35,233 nt of DNA, taken from the NCBI GenBank assembly GCA_902520195.1, contig CABYND010000018.1, positions 1-35,233 on the forward strand, in the 5' to 3' direction. The notes under the pieces are model-generated. The model saw only the letters and a list, made by a program, of their open reading frames with translations. It made no database searches and was not told the origin of the DNA. Source of the DNA: Halieaceae bacterium. Lineage in GTDB: Bacteria; Pseudomonadota; Gammaproteobacteria; Pseudomonadales; Halieaceae. Position 1 is the stretch's first letter; each line of letters starts with the position of its first letter. Positions 1 through 9,567 of this stretch are shown here, in pieces. Both the position numbers and the translations under genes were made by a program.

Positions 1-2372
1 GTGGGCGGGAACTGCGCCTCGACCTCAGCGCCCGGGTCGCGCACCAGAATTTGCTCGCGCTTAAGCAGCAGCATCTCGTCCCGTGCGCGGTCTGCCTTCA
101 GCCATTTGATGAGCGAGGTCATGCCCACGCAGTCCTTACCCAGACGCTCATCATAAAACTGCACCAGCGCCTCTTCTTCAATCAGCAAATCCCGGCGACG
201 GGTCCGTGACTCGAGCTCCTCGACCGAGCGCATCAGCGCCAGGTTCTCTTTGAGGAAACGCGGCGGCTTCATCACGTTGCCGGTCACCAGCGCGTCACGA
301 ATAAAGATCTCGCGAGACGTTTTGGCATCGATGTCACCAAAATTCACTCGACGACCATCGCTGATGGTGAGTCCGTAGAGCGTGATGCGCTCTTTGGCCA
401 TCACCCGGCCGCTGCGGCGCTGCCAAGCGGGCTCGTAATGGCTCCGCTTCAATACCCGCGGGTTCACGCGCAACAACCAGTCCGGCTCAATGGCCCCGCA
501 CTGGCGGGCATACACCTGGTTGGTCTCGACAATCTCGCCCGCCACCAGCCACGGCGGCGGCTTTTTGTATTGACCCGAGCCGGGGAACACGACAATCTTG
601 CGGTTGCGCGTGGCATTGAACTGCTTGCCCTCGTCGCGCTGGGCGACGTTGCCCAAAAGCCCGGTCAGGAGCGCCTGATGAATCGCTTCATAGGCCTCCT
701 CTTCGGGAAGTTGCGGCGGCACCCTAAAGCCCAGCTGCCGACAGGCGATGACCAGCTGACCATGAATCTCGCGCCACTCGCGCATGCGCATGTAGGCCAG
801 GTACTCGCACTGACAGAGCTTGCGTAGCTGGTTCTGACTGAGCGCCTGGCGCTGCGCTTCGTAGTACCGCCAAAGCGCGATCCACGCCAGAAAGTCCGAA
901 CGCGGATGCTGGAACCGGGCATGGGCCTGGTCGGCCTGCGCCTGCTTGTCGGTTGGCCGCTCCCGGGGGTCCTGAATCGACATGGCGCTGACAATCACCA
1001 GCACCTCGGCAAGGCACCTAAGCTCATTTGCGGCGAGCAACATGCGCCCCAAACGGGGGTCGACTGGCAAGCGTGCAAGGCGTTGCCCCAAAGCCGTCAG
1101 CTTGCCTCGCGCCGACACCGCACCTAATTCTTCTAACAGCCGGTACCCGTCCCGCACCACCTTGGGGTCGGGCGGGTCAATAAACGGAAAGCGATCAACT
1201 TCACCAAGGCCGAGCTCAAGCATGCGCAGCACCACTGCCGCAAGATTGGTGCGGCGAATCTCCGGGTCGGTGAACTCGGGGCGGCCAAGAAAATCGGGCT
1301 CGCTATAAAGACGAATGCAGACGCCGTCTGACAGGCGTCCACAGCGACCCTTGCGCTGATTCGCACTGGCCTGGGAGATTGGCTCAATTGGCAAGCGCTG
1401 CAGACGGCTGCGCGCACTGTAGCGGCTGATCCGCGCCTCGCCCGGATCAATCACATAACGAATGCCCGGCACGGTCAGCGAGGTTTCGGCCACGTTAGTG
1501 GCGAGCACCACGCGCATGCCCGAGCCACCGCTCTGAAACACGCGATTCTGCTCGGCCTGACTCAGCCGCGCATAAAGCGGCAGTACCCGCAATCGATCGT
1601 TGTATCTGAGTGCCTTGGCAAGCTCACGGATGTCGCGCTCGCCGGGCAAAAACACCAAGGCATCGCCCCGTGGGCCAAACCGGCCTTGCTCAATTTCGCC
1701 GAGCAAGTCAGCGATCTGCTGACGCACGCCCTCGTCCCGGTCTTCGGTGTCGCCGACGTACTGGACGTCCACCGGATAGGTGCGACCGCTGACTTCGATC
1801 ACCGGCGCGTCGTTAAAGTGCTCTGAGAAGCGTGCCACGTCGATGGTGGCCGAGGTGACGATAATTTTGAGGTCGGGCCGGCGCGGCAACAGTTGCTTGA
1901 GATAACCCAATAGAAAATCAATATTGAGGCTGCGCTCGTGGGCCTCATCGATGATCAGCGTGTCGTAGGCGCTGAGGTCACGGTCGTGGGTCAGCTCGGC
2001 GAGCAGGATGCCGTCGGTCATCAGCTTAATGGCAGAGGCATCCGAGACGGTGTCATTGAAGCGGATTTGATAGCCCACCAGGCCGCCGAGCGACGTGTTG
2101 AGCTCATCGGCAATGCGCTGGGCCACGGTGCGCGCAGCAATTCGCCGGGGCTGGGTGTGACCAATGCGCAACTGGCGGCCGCGGCCAAGATTCAGACAGA
2201 TCTTGGGGAGCTGGGTGGTTTTACCCGAGCCCGTTTCGCCTGCGAGGATGACCACCTGATGATCGCGAATCGCCGCCTCGATATCGGCGCGGCGCTCGCA
2301 TACCGGCAGCTGTTCGGGGAAATCGATCTGTGCCGGCACCTCGCGTTCGGAGACCCGCTGGGTAGTGCTCAT
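1..2372 (-). CDS. hrpA: ATP-dependent RNA helicase HrpA (3' end beyond window)
   Basis: DEAH-box RNA helicase of the HrpA family, a cytoplasmic enzyme linked in E. coli to mRNA processing and rescue of stalled ribosomes. The reading frame is open from the ATG at 2372 to the window edge, giving the first 790 codons of a protein that is about 1300 residues in E. coli. Seen in the sequence: Walker A GETGSGKTT at residues 45-53, the DEAH box at about 142-145 followed by ERSLNIDF, and towards the window edge the HrpA-specific segment RRVNFGDIDAKTSREIFIRD. It lies 15 bp downstream of the fadD stop on the same strand, so the two may be cotranscribed. The ribosome binding site is weak (CTCCGG). Only the C-terminal part is missing, because of the window, not because of damage. 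Confidence 0.95.
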   Translation of the reverse strand, partial: MSTTQRVSEREVPAQIDFPEQLPVCERRADIEAAIRDHQVVILAGETGSGKTTQLPKICLNLGRGRQLRIGHTQPRRIAARTVAQRIADELNTSLGGLVGYQIRFNDTVSDASAIKLMTDGILLAELTHDRDLSAYDTLIIDEAHERSLNIDFLLGYLKQLLPRRPDLKIIVTSATIDVARFSEHFNDAPVIEVSGRTYPVDVQYVGDTEDRDEGVRQQIADLLGEIEQGRFGPRGDALVFLPGERDIRELAKALRYNDRLRVLPLYARLSQAEQNRVFQSGGSGMRVVLATNVAETSLTVPGIRYVIDPGEARISRYSARSRLQRLPIEPISQASANQRKGRCGRLSDGVCIRLYSEPDFLGRPEFTDPEIRRTNLAAVVLRMLELGLGEVDRFPFIDPPDPKVVRDGYRLLEELGAVSARGKLTALGQRLARLPVDPRLGRMLLAANELRCLAEVLVIVSAMSIQDPRERPTDKQAQADQAHARFQHPRSDFLAWIALWRYYEAQRQALSQNQLRKLCQCEYLAYMRMREWREIHGQLVIACRQLGFRVPPQLPEEEAYEAIHQALLTGLLGNVAQRDEGKQFNATRNRKIVVFPGSGQYKKPPPWLVAGEIVETNQVYARQCGAIEPDWLLRVNPRVLKRSHYEPAWQRRSGRVMAKERITLYGLTISDGRRVNFGDIDAKTSREIFIRDALVTGNVMKPPRFLKENLALMRSVEELESRTRRRDLLIEEEALVQFYDERLGKDCVGMTSLIKWLKADRARDEMLLLKREQILVRDPGAEVEAQFPP

Positions 2373-2387
2373 CAATTCAAGCCGGAG

Positions 2388-4064
2388 TCAATCGAGGTCG
2401 CGCAGCTCGCGTCGCAGAATCTTACCCACCGCGGTCTTCGGTAACTTATCCTTGAACACGACCGACTTCGGCACCTTGTAGCCCGTAAGCCCCTCGCGCA
2501 TGAAATTGCGCACATCGTCTTCAGAGAGATCAGGATTGCTGCGAACCACATACATGCGAATCGCCTCCCCTGTGCTCTCACCGGGCACACCAACCGCTGC
2601 GCACTCGACTACTTCAGGATGCGCCACCAGTACATCCTCGAGTTCGTTGGGATACACGTTAAAGCCCGACACCACGATCATGTCCTTCTTGCGGTCGACA
2701 ATGCGCATGTAGCCGTCGGACTGCACCAACGCGATATCACCGGTGGCGAACCAGCCGTCGCTATCAATCACCTCCGCCGTGGCCTCGGGGCGCTGCCAGT
2801 AGCCGGCCATGACCTGCGGGCCGCGCACGCAAAGCTCCCCCGCCTCGTCGAGCCCGAGCGGGTTGCCCTCATCGTCGCGAATCTGGACCTCGGTGCCTGG
2901 AACTGGCACGCCGATGGTGCCAATTTGCACGCCATTGCCAGGGTTGGCTGAGACGGTCGGCGAGGTTTCGGTCAAACCATAGCCCTCTGATACTCGGCAA
3001 CCGGTCACTTCTGCCCAACGGTTGGCCGCGTCGTGGGTCAGCGCCATACCGCCCGATAGCGTCACCTGCAGGTTGGAGAAATCGAGGGCGCGGAACGCCT
3101 CGTTATTACAGAGCGCCACGAACAATGTGTTCAAACCGCAGAACAGCGCAGGGTTGTGGTCATCAAAAGCCTTGACCACCGAGGGCAGGTCACGCGGGTT
3201 CGGGACAAACGCGGTGTGGGCACCAATGCGCAGGGCATACATTGAGGCCGTAAACGCATAGATATGGTAGACGGGCAGTGGCTGCAGCATCGTGCTGCCC
3301 CGCCCCTCAATGTTATGGGTCTCAAAGAACGCATCGCTTTGTAGCACATTGGCAATCAGATTGCCGTGGGTCAGCATCGCGCCCTTGGCCACGCCCGTGG
3401 TGCCACCAGTGTATTGCAGCATGGCCAGATCGTCGCGATTGAGAATCGCCGCGCGATACGGCGTTTTGGCACCAGCTTTTAACACGGCATTGAGCTTGAG
3501 TGCCCCGGGAATGAAGAACGCGGGCACCATGCGCTTCACATGTTTAACGAGGAAATTAACGAGCGAGCGCTTGGGCTGGGGGTGGAGATCAGCAATCTCG
3601 GTAACGACGACGGTCTCCACGTCTGTTCTGGGCAGCACCGCCGCCGCGGTTTGCGCCACGTTGGCCTGCACCACCATCACTCTGACATTGGCGTCATTGA
3701 GCTGATGCTCCAGCTCCCGCTCGGTGTAAAGCGGGTTGGTATTGACCACCACCATGCCGGCGCGCAGCGCGCCGAGGCAGACCACCAGATACTGAATGAG
3801 GTTGGGCATTTGCACCGCGACCCGGTTGCCCCGCTCGAGCCCCGCGCCCTGCTGCAGCCAACCGGCAAACTGCGCCGAAAGTCGGTCGAGGTCGGCATAG
3901 GTCAGGGTGTGCCCCACACTGCTGCACGCGGCTTCGCTCTGGTAGATCGCGAACGCTTCCTCGAAGAGCGCGACAATCGAGGGATAGGTGTCGGTATCGA
4001 TGTGGCTGGGAATCTGCAGCGCATCAAGCTGGGCCGCGATCGCACTTTGGACCGTTTCCGTCAT
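2388..4064 (-). CDS. fadD: Long-chain fatty acid--CoA ligase FadD
   Basis: Adenylate-forming acyl-CoA synthetase that activates long-chain fatty acids with ATP and CoA at the inner face of the cytoplasmic membrane, feeding beta-oxidation. At 558 residues it matches E. coli FadD (561). Visible motifs: the AMP-binding P-loop YTGGTTGVAKG at 218-228, GYGLTETSP at 361-369, the TGD motif near 441, the FACS linker and signature around RIVDRKKDMIVVSGFNVYP (454-472), and the C-terminal LPKTAVGKILRREL with the likely catalytic lysine at 548. The start follows a poor Shine-Dalgarno sequence but aligns well with family length. The 183 bp upstream, up to the alternative oxidase remnant, should hold its promoter. 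Other medium- or long-chain ligases share this architecture, so chain-length preference is not shown. Confidence 0.93.
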   Translation of the reverse strand: MTETVQSAIAAQLDALQIPSHIDTDTYPSIVALFEEAFAIYQSEAACSSVGHTLTYADLDRLSAQFAGWLQQGAGLERGNRVAVQMPNLIQYLVVCLGALRAGMVVVNTNPLYTERELEHQLNDANVRVMVVQANVAQTAAAVLPRTDVETVVVTEIADLHPQPKRSLVNFLVKHVKRMVPAFFIPGALKLNAVLKAGAKTPYRAAILNRDDLAMLQYTGGTTGVAKGAMLTHGNLIANVLQSDAFFETHNIEGRGSTMLQPLPVYHIYAFTASMYALRIGAHTAFVPNPRDLPSVVKAFDDHNPALFCGLNTLFVALCNNEAFRALDFSNLQVTLSGGMALTHDAANRWAEVTGCRVSEGYGLTETSPTVSANPGNGVQIGTIGVPVPGTEVQIRDDEGNPLGLDEAGELCVRGPQVMAGYWQRPEATAEVIDSDGWFATGDIALVQSDGYMRIVDRKKDMIVVSGFNVYPNELEDVLVAHPEVVECAAVGVPGESTGEAIRMYVVRSNPDLSEDDVRNFMREGLTGYKVPKSVVFKDKLPKTAVGKILRRELRDLD

Positions 4065-4247
4065 GGGGTTATCTCGGGTAACACAGATGGTTTGGGTATG
4101 ATGTGGATCGAGTGGTGCGGGGTCAACCTCCCGCCCCGCTTTGGTAATGGCGTCGTTGCCGGCCCATGACCCTGATGACTGCGCGAAGCAAAAAAGGACG
4201 CTTAGGAGTCGGGCACTACAGGAATTTCTGATCGGTTAGGCGGTTGC

Positions 4248-4820
4248 TTAGTCGAATCCCTCTGAGAACGTCAGGTTTGCGTCTGCGTGCCCCTGCTCGT
4301 CAGCCCTCACTCTAAGGATCATGTCCGACAGCTTTGCATCAGCGGGCAGGTCGTAATAGTCGATGGCAAGACCAGGAGCTGGGCAGTTCTCTATCTCTCC
4401 CACCTCTATCTGCGCCAGGCATGCGGTGTAACTGTTGACTGCTTCCTCTTCAAAATAGTGAATCATCCTGTGCGCCGTCTTTGGCGATACGACGTAGAGA
4501 ACGAAGTAATAGGCCATGAAAACCAACTGAGCGAATAATATCAGCGCTCTCTCTAACCAGCTAGGCTGTGCGATGTCGATGAAGAACATCAGATGCATGC
4601 GCTCGTTCTCAGCCTCGGCTAGCAGCTCTCGTGTCAGTGGGCCGTAACCTGTCTTAGCTTGCCGTCAGCTTTTCAGGTGAACCCACATGCCAGCAACCAT
4701 TCCCGGCACGCCAGCGACTGTCTCCAGCACGACAGCGCGATGGCCGTAGCGGCTAGCGAAAAATGCATCTGCGAAGAAGCGAAAGAACGCTGTCATGCTC
4801 CGTGCGAACCAATCACTCAT
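4248..4820 (-). pseudogene. aox: Alternative oxidase (AOX) gene interrupted by an in-frame TGA at codon 52
   Basis: Di-iron ubiquinol oxidase family. AOX takes electrons from ubiquinol to oxygen without pumping protons and is attached to one face of the membrane. Reading from the ATG at 4820 gives 190 sense codons plus one internal TGA at 4665-4667. Before the stop: [20 protein letters not shown], including ligand Glu33. After it: NERMH (Glu73, His76), YFEEEAV (Glu124-126) and RADEQGH (Glu175, His178). All six expected iron ligands are therefore present and the frame is the same on both sides, so the only visible lesion is one nonsense codon where the family usually has Leu (HLKS-stop-RQ). 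The ATG at 4598 could restart translation but would lose Glu33 and Glu73. Without readthrough the product should be inactive. The gene sits in an AT-richer stretch. Confidence 0.88.
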
Positions 4821-5294
4821 GATCAACCCCTACCCCTGAAGCGCCTAACAGTAGTGGATTCACCGTTGAAAACCCGTTGTTCATCGGGGCCTGCAGACCG
4901 AGACCACGCTGCAGCATGCAGGGCATCCATCACACACGCGCGGAGTCCAACCTGACGAATAGTCAACGACGTGTCAGCGCGTACTTTTGACCTTTAGGAA
5001 CGTTACCGGTAGTAGAAAACTTCAGTGAGCCTAGGTCCTGACCTGTTAAACTTCTGAGATGGTCGACTGCCCAGCCTCATTACTTGCTTCGGGCTTAAAC
5101 GGCTTGCGCCTTGGGGACGCTGGCAGAAATCATCATTGAAATAACAGCTTGCAGTTGGCGGCCCCGGCATCAGCGCGGGAGTCTCCAGCACCACTAAAAC
5201 AGAAGCTGCTGACAACGCCGGCGAGACACCAAGACCTGCATGAAGAAACCTTTTCCGTTGACAGGCCGGTTTTAAGCGGGCCCCCGTTCGCCCT
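4821..5294. other. Intergenic stretch with no recognised gene
   Basis: This 474 bp region separates the alternative oxidase remnant from the 3' end of the att operon. It should contain the AOX promoter, since that gene reads away from it on the minus strand. A run GGGGTAGGGG just upstream of the AOX ATG could act as a ribosome binding site. A 70-residue minus-strand frame at 5003-5215 shows no recognisable domain and its composition does not look protein-like. No tRNA, clear terminator or insertion sequence end was seen. Confidence 0.5.
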
Positions 5295-6422
5295 CTAGTA
5301 TCCGGTCAGCTCCAAATAGCCCACACCCTGGTGGCTGCCGTTCACTGCGACAGGCCCTTCCCAGTAAGGAAACGCTGTTGCAAGCCAGCTGTGGGGTCGA
5401 TCCGTCGTCACTGAGATATCAATGCCGAGCTTGGGTACCCGGACGCGCCAATCGAGTGGTATGTCCTTAATACTGCTCTCGGGCCTGTCGCCTGCAAGGC
5501 TTGGAATCGGCAGGCGAGTTTCGCTCTGCGGAATCATTGTTACATCCCCAACCTCCAACACCGTAACCTCACCAGACCCACTCACCCAACTGCCGCTTAT
5601 GTAGTGCTCCCCCGAATCATGGCGCAGCTGGTACACCATCAGAGCACTGCCGTCACTTAAGTGCAGCGACACCCAATCCCAGCCGGCTTGATTGTCTGCC
5701 AATGGTTGTGAGCTCCACTCGCGGTCTAACCAGCCTTGGCCAGTCACTTCGACGGGCTCATCATGAGTCCAGATGGTGCCGGCGATTTCGATAAAAGGTT
5801 GACTGTAGTAATAACTCGCTTGGCCGAGGTCACTCTTTTGACTGAAGCCGCCCTTGCCTTGCAATACCCATTTGTCGGACGCCTCCAGCGTCAACTGAAA
5901 GCGATGAGTATTGGTGCTGGCTGTCAGCACTCCTGGAAAAGGGGCCGGTGAATTAGATCGCCAAAGCCAATCATCCATCCAAGCCTCAAACGTGTTTTTC
6001 TGCGTCACGGAAACTCCCGCTTGCGCTACGCCGCCCCGCGCAAATCGCTGTGCAAACTCAAAGCCAAACGGCGCAGAGATCGCTGTATGTGCCATCCAAG
6101 TTTGATTCGACTGCCAGCCACCTAGGTTTGGCGCCGGGCTCATCGCCTGCCGAAATAACGTCCAGTGAATGCCGTAATCCTGACCGTCGTTACCTGTCAG
6201 ATTCGCAGTGAGGTACCACCACTCAATTTTAAAACGTTCATGCGGGTAATGATCCTGCGGAAAAAGAAATGCCCGACCCGGTGCAACCTGAGCGAAGCCC
6301 TCTCCCGATTGACGCAACAGCTGATAGGGGTCTTGTGCTGGAGCAAGTTCGCTTGTGGCCCCGAAGATCAATACAAGCGAAAGGAACAGCGATCTGCGCA
6401 ATTTAGTGTGGTTCAGCATCAT
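5295..6422 (-). CDS. AttH/CrtC-like lipocalin-domain protein, exported
   Basis: Protein of the AttH / hydroxyneurosporene synthase-like (CrtC, lipocalin-type) family; in Att systems this is the secreted or periplasmic partner of an ABC transporter, with no settled biochemical role. The 375-residue product begins with a basic n-region and hydrophobic segment (SLFLSLVLIFGATSE), then a likely signal peptidase site near APAQ. The family hallmark follows: FPQDHYPHERFKIEWWYLT at about 54-72 and the YGIHWTLFRQ block, with GWLDREWSSQPL in the second half. Its ATG overlaps the permease stop in an ATGA, so the two are translationally coupled. It is last in the three-gene operon. Carotenoid hydratase activity (CrtC proper) is possible by fold, but the linkage to ATPase and permease favours AttH. 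Confidence 0.85.
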   Translation of the reverse strand: MMLNHTKLRRSLFLSLVLIFGATSELAPAQDPYQLLRQSGEGFAQVAPGRAFLFPQDHYPHERFKIEWWYLTANLTGNDGQDYGIHWTLFRQAMSPAPNLGGWQSNQTWMAHTAISAPFGFEFAQRFARGGVAQAGVSVTQKNTFEAWMDDWLWRSNSPAPFPGVLTASTNTHRFQLTLEASDKWVLQGKGGFSQKSDLGQASYYYSQPFIEIAGTIWTHDEPVEVTGQGWLDREWSSQPLADNQAGWDWVSLHLSDGSALMVYQLRHDSGEHYISGSWVSGSGEVTVLEVGDVTMIPQSETRLPIPSLAGDRPESSIKDIPLDWRVRVPKLGIDISVTTDRPHSWLATAFPYWEGPVAVNGSHQGVGYLELTGY

Positions 6423-8908
6423 TCACCCGCGAGGTTCTTGAGCGCTTTATTGACCTCTACTTGCTGCCTCAGTGAGGCCAGGATAAATGCGGTCAATACC
6501 ACTGCAGCAACTACAACAAACAAAAAGGCGATTGGTTCTGGAGCGACGATCACAGGCATGGTCCACCCGAAGGAAATGACATTGATCTTATGAATGAGCA
6601 GCCAGGACAGCACGATACCTAAAGGCAATGCTAGGGCCATCGCCGCGACGGTCATAAGCACAATAGGGAATCCCGACACCATGAAAAAGCCGAACCAACT
6701 CATCCCCAAAGATCGCCACAAGGCATACTCAGGTCGCCTCAACTGATATACAGCAAGCAGTGAAGAAAAGATGGCGACGGCAGCTACCAGCAATGTCAAA
6801 GCATTCAGCGCGCGAGTGATAGCAAATGTACGATCAAAAATAGTGAGAGATAGCGCAAGCACATCACGCTGTGACACCCACTGTGTGGGCTCTAATCCGA
6901 GTTGCGACAACCCCAATTCAGCAGCTGCTCGCTGACTTTGCTCCACCCAAATGCCCCACCCCTGTGGTTTGGCGTTTGCATAAAGTTGTTCGAGGCGCCC
7001 GCTGGGCAGGTGAAGCGAGAAGTTGACGTTTCCGTAGTCGTGAAAAAAGCCGACCACCTCAAACGGTCTAATACCCAGGTCGGTCTCTAATTCAAGTGTA
7101 TCGCCAACCTCGAGCCCGCCGAGGTATCTCAACTGCTCGTTGGCGAATACACGATCAACACCAACGCCGCCAAGTAACCAGCGCGCAAAAGCCTCGGGGT
7201 CACCATCAACAATATCATCGGGGCCAAAGTCAGGCGCGTCGGCATCAATACCAACAACCGTGAGGGTCCTGCCCGCGAAAGACCGTTCCGCAACCAGGCG
7301 CCGATGGGCGGCTTGAATCCAAACTTGGCCCGCGAGAACTTCAGCGTCGATGACACCCGCGGTCACATAAAAATCCGCCGATAACCGTGTTTCAAGCCAG
7401 TCGGTGAGCGCTAGCCGGAAACTGCCCACCAAAGCAGTGACACCGATGCTCGCAATCAAGGTGAGCAACAAGGCCATCATCGCCAACCGCAAATGTGGAA
7501 ACTGGAGGCTCACGTCAGCAAATGCCCAACGCGCCAACCAGTGTTGTCGTGTCAACGACCTCCCCAATGCCGACACCAACACAACGACCATGGGTAGCAA
7601 CGCAACCCCAGCAAACAATACTAGTGACAGTAGAGCAAATCCCTGCACCACCGAGGAGGCTATTGGATAACAGGCGTAGGCAAGCGCCAGCAACGCTACG
7701 CCGACTCCCGCCAGCACAACATTGTGGCGCGAAAATAATGCCTCGTTGCGCGAATCGGGTTCATCAGAATGCGTTGCGCTTGCCCGCACCAATGGTAAGA
7801 CCAGCGCCAAGAGCAACCCCGCAAGCGCGAGCAGCAGCGCTTCCCAAAATAGTCCCGTGTTAAATACGGGAAGACTCGATACGGATGCTCCGTAGATATT
7901 TTGCATGGTAGCCGCCACGGCAGGCATTAACGCAGCGCTTAAAGGTTGCGCTAGGAGTGTTCCGAGTAACGCTCCAGCAACAGCCCAAAATAGTGATTCG
8001 ATTGCAATAGCCGTGAAAATCGCTGCTCTTACTGCACCCAGATCCTGTAAAACGCGCAAATTTTGTTGCCTTGCGTGCAGAGAAAAATTGACGGCGTTAA
8101 ACACAATAAAAGTGCCCACAACAAAAGACAAAAGCCCCAACGCAGTTAAGTTAGTGTGCAAACTTCCGGTCAATTGAGAGAGATCCAGCGTTTGCGACTG
8201 GTTAGATAGCGCTAAGCGATCACCAAACTGTTCAACAAATTTCTGCTGCTCGGTTTCTGTCAAAGGCGAGGTCGCTAGATAAGACACCCTGTCTGTCTCG
8301 AATAGGGATAGCGCCGCACCCATGTCGATAAAGATTTGATCGCGTTGTTGCGGCTGAGACCGGATAATCGCTGGTGGGAGCAGTTTGCCCTCGCGAAGCC
8401 GAATCTGTTGCCCTTCAGTAACCGCCAAACGTTCTGCCGTCTGAGGCGGCACCCATGCTTCGTAGGGTGGCTGCGTTAGGCGACTCCAGCCATCGCCGCC
8501 AAATGAGCCGGTGTCAACGCCACTATCGCGACCACTGTCGACGCCTGACCCAAAAGAAGTCAGTGCTAACAGGTCTGTCGCTATGATCGAGATGAGAGCT
8601 CCTTCTGCGCTCGCAAGCCGCTTCTCGATAACCGGATAGACCCGGGTGAAACCTGCTCGTCGGAGCCGAATGTAGTCAGTGATGGCGACGTTGGTGTTCA
8701 CGCGGTCAGTAATCCGCCATGGTGCTGACACACCCAAAATTTGATCAGCTTCCGCGTAGCTCGCCTTCGCGCTTGCGTTAATTTGGGCAACCGAGGTGTA
8801 AAGTCCACAGCCCAGCACCAGTCCAACTACCACAAAGAGTGCTTGCAGAGGGTTTTGACGATAAAAGGCTAGTGTTGTCGCCAGTGTAACCAGCGTAGCG
8901 CGCATCAT
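6419..8908 (-). CDS. Double FtsX-type ABC transporter permease of an Att-like system
   Basis: Inner-membrane permease of the FtsX/MacB/LolC superfamily, 829 residues. It has an N-terminal membrane anchor (about 20-45), a large periplasmic domain, and a first helix bundle near 255-380 (LGLLSFVVGTFIVFNAVNFS and following). Further hydrophobic segments occur around 400-490, then a second periplasmic domain and a C-terminal bundle from about 700 (ALNALTLLVAAVAIFSSLLA) to 815. The two FtsX-like bundles in one chain would supply both halves of a transporter, matching the two permease genes (attF, attG) described elsewhere. It overlaps the upstream ATPase and the downstream AttH-like gene by 4 bp each. 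Such permeases usually extract or move lipids and lipoproteins using mechanical energy rather than passing small solutes; the substrate here is unknown. Confidence 0.85.
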   Translation of the reverse strand: MMRATLVTLATTLAFYRQNPLQALFVVVGLVLGCGLYTSVAQINASAKASYAEADQILGVSAPWRITDRVNTNVAITDYIRLRRAGFTRVYPVIEKRLASAEGALISIIATDLLALTSFGSGVDSGRDSGVDTGSFGGDGWSRLTQPPYEAWVPPQTAERLAVTEGQQIRLREGKLLPPAIIRSQPQQRDQIFIDMGAALSLFETDRVSYLATSPLTETEQQKFVEQFGDRLALSNQSQTLDLSQLTGSLHTNLTALGLLSFVVGTFIVFNAVNFSLHARQQNLRVLQDLGAVRAAIFTAIAIESLFWAVAGALLGTLLAQPLSAALMPAVAATMQNIYGASVSSLPVFNTGLFWEALLLALAGLLLALVLPLVRASATHSDEPDSRNEALFSRHNVVLAGVGVALLALAYACYPIASSVVQGFALLSLVLFAGVALLPMVVVLVSALGRSLTRQHWLARWAFADVSLQFPHLRLAMMALLLTLIASIGVTALVGSFRLALTDWLETRLSADFYVTAGVIDAEVLAGQVWIQAAHRRLVAERSFAGRTLTVVGIDADAPDFGPDDIVDGDPEAFARWLLGGVGVDRVFANEQLRYLGGLEVGDTLELETDLGIRPFEVVGFFHDYGNVNFSLHLPSGRLEQLYANAKPQGWGIWVEQSQRAAAELGLSQLGLEPTQWVSQRDVLALSLTIFDRTFAITRALNALTLLVAAVAIFSSLLAVYQLRRPEYALWRSLGMSWFGFFMVSGFPIVLMTVAAMALALPLGIVLSWLLIHKINVISFGWTMPVIVAPEPIAFLFVVVAAVVLTAFILASLRQQVEVNKALKNLAGE

Positions 8909-9567
8909 GCGGCAGGCGTTAAGGTGCCCGAGCCCAATCGGTAAGAGTGGCTCAGATAACCGGCTATCGATGCGCTATGAGTCACCACTAACAACGTAGC
9001 ACCAGCATCAGAGGCAGCGCTCACGAGCAACTCAATGACCGCAGCACTGGTTGCCTCGTCGAGATTTCCAGTGGGCTCATCAGCCAACACCAATTGGGGC
9101 TGATGCATGAGCGCCCTCGCTATCGCAACTCGCTGTTGCTGTCCTCCTGAAAGCTGGCTGGGGCGCCGATGAGCAAGATGATCGATACCCAGCACGTCGA
9201 ATAAATGGTTAGCAAAGTCGCTGTCGAAGACGCCTGCCAAACGAGCTTGTAAGGCGCCGTTGTCCCAGGCCGACAGCGAGGGTATTAAGTGGAACTTCTG
9301 AAAGATCAGTCCGATGTGATTGCGACGAAAAGCAGTGAGTTCCGCCTGACCGAGCCGATCGATGTGTACACCATCGACCAGCACCTCGCCGCTATCGGCC
9401 TTATCAAGACCCGCGATCATATTCATCAGCGTGGTTTTACCCGCGCCACTCTCTCCCATCAGCGCGGCACTCTCGCCAGAACCTAGGTGCCAGCACAGAT
9501 CTTGCGCTACTTGGATCACATCGCCTCTGTCACGGAATGATTTGTTGACGTGCTTAAGTTCGAACAT
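8905..9567 (-). CDS. ABC transporter ATP-binding protein of an Att/LolD-like system
   Basis: Cytoplasmic ATPase of the MacB/LolD/AttE group, 220 residues, a normal length for the group. Walker A is GESGAGKTT at 38-46, the Q-loop FQKFHLIP near 89-96, the ABC signature LSGGQQQR at 139-146, Walker B LVLADEP at 159-165 followed by TGNLD, and the switch histidine lies in VTHS. It is the first gene of the operon and should energise the double permease encoded next, whose ATG overlaps its stop codon (ATGA). The start at 9567 is supported by AAGG about nine bases upstream. Base composition is more AT-rich than the flanking housekeeping genes, as for the rest of the operon. Confidence 0.92.
   Translation of the reverse strand: MFELKHVNKSFRDRGDVIQVAQDLCWHLGSGESAALMGESGAGKTTLMNMIAGLDKADSGEVLVDGVHIDRLGQAELTAFRRNHIGLIFQKFHLIPSLSAWDNGALQARLAGVFDSDFANHLFDVLGIDHLAHRRPSQLSGGQQQRVAIARALMHQPQLVLADEPTGNLDEATSAAVIELLVSAASDAGATLLVVTHSASIAGYLSHSYRLGSGTLTPAA

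Noticed and set aside
4665-4667. TGA in AOX as a selenocysteine codon
   Set aside because: AOX has no known selenoprotein form. The family has Leu at this position, not Cys, and no SECIS-like hairpin directly after the codon was noticed.
5003-5215. 70-residue minus-strand frame between AOX and attH
   Set aside because: No recognisable similarity, ribosome binding site or operon context. It might be debris, but this cannot be supported.
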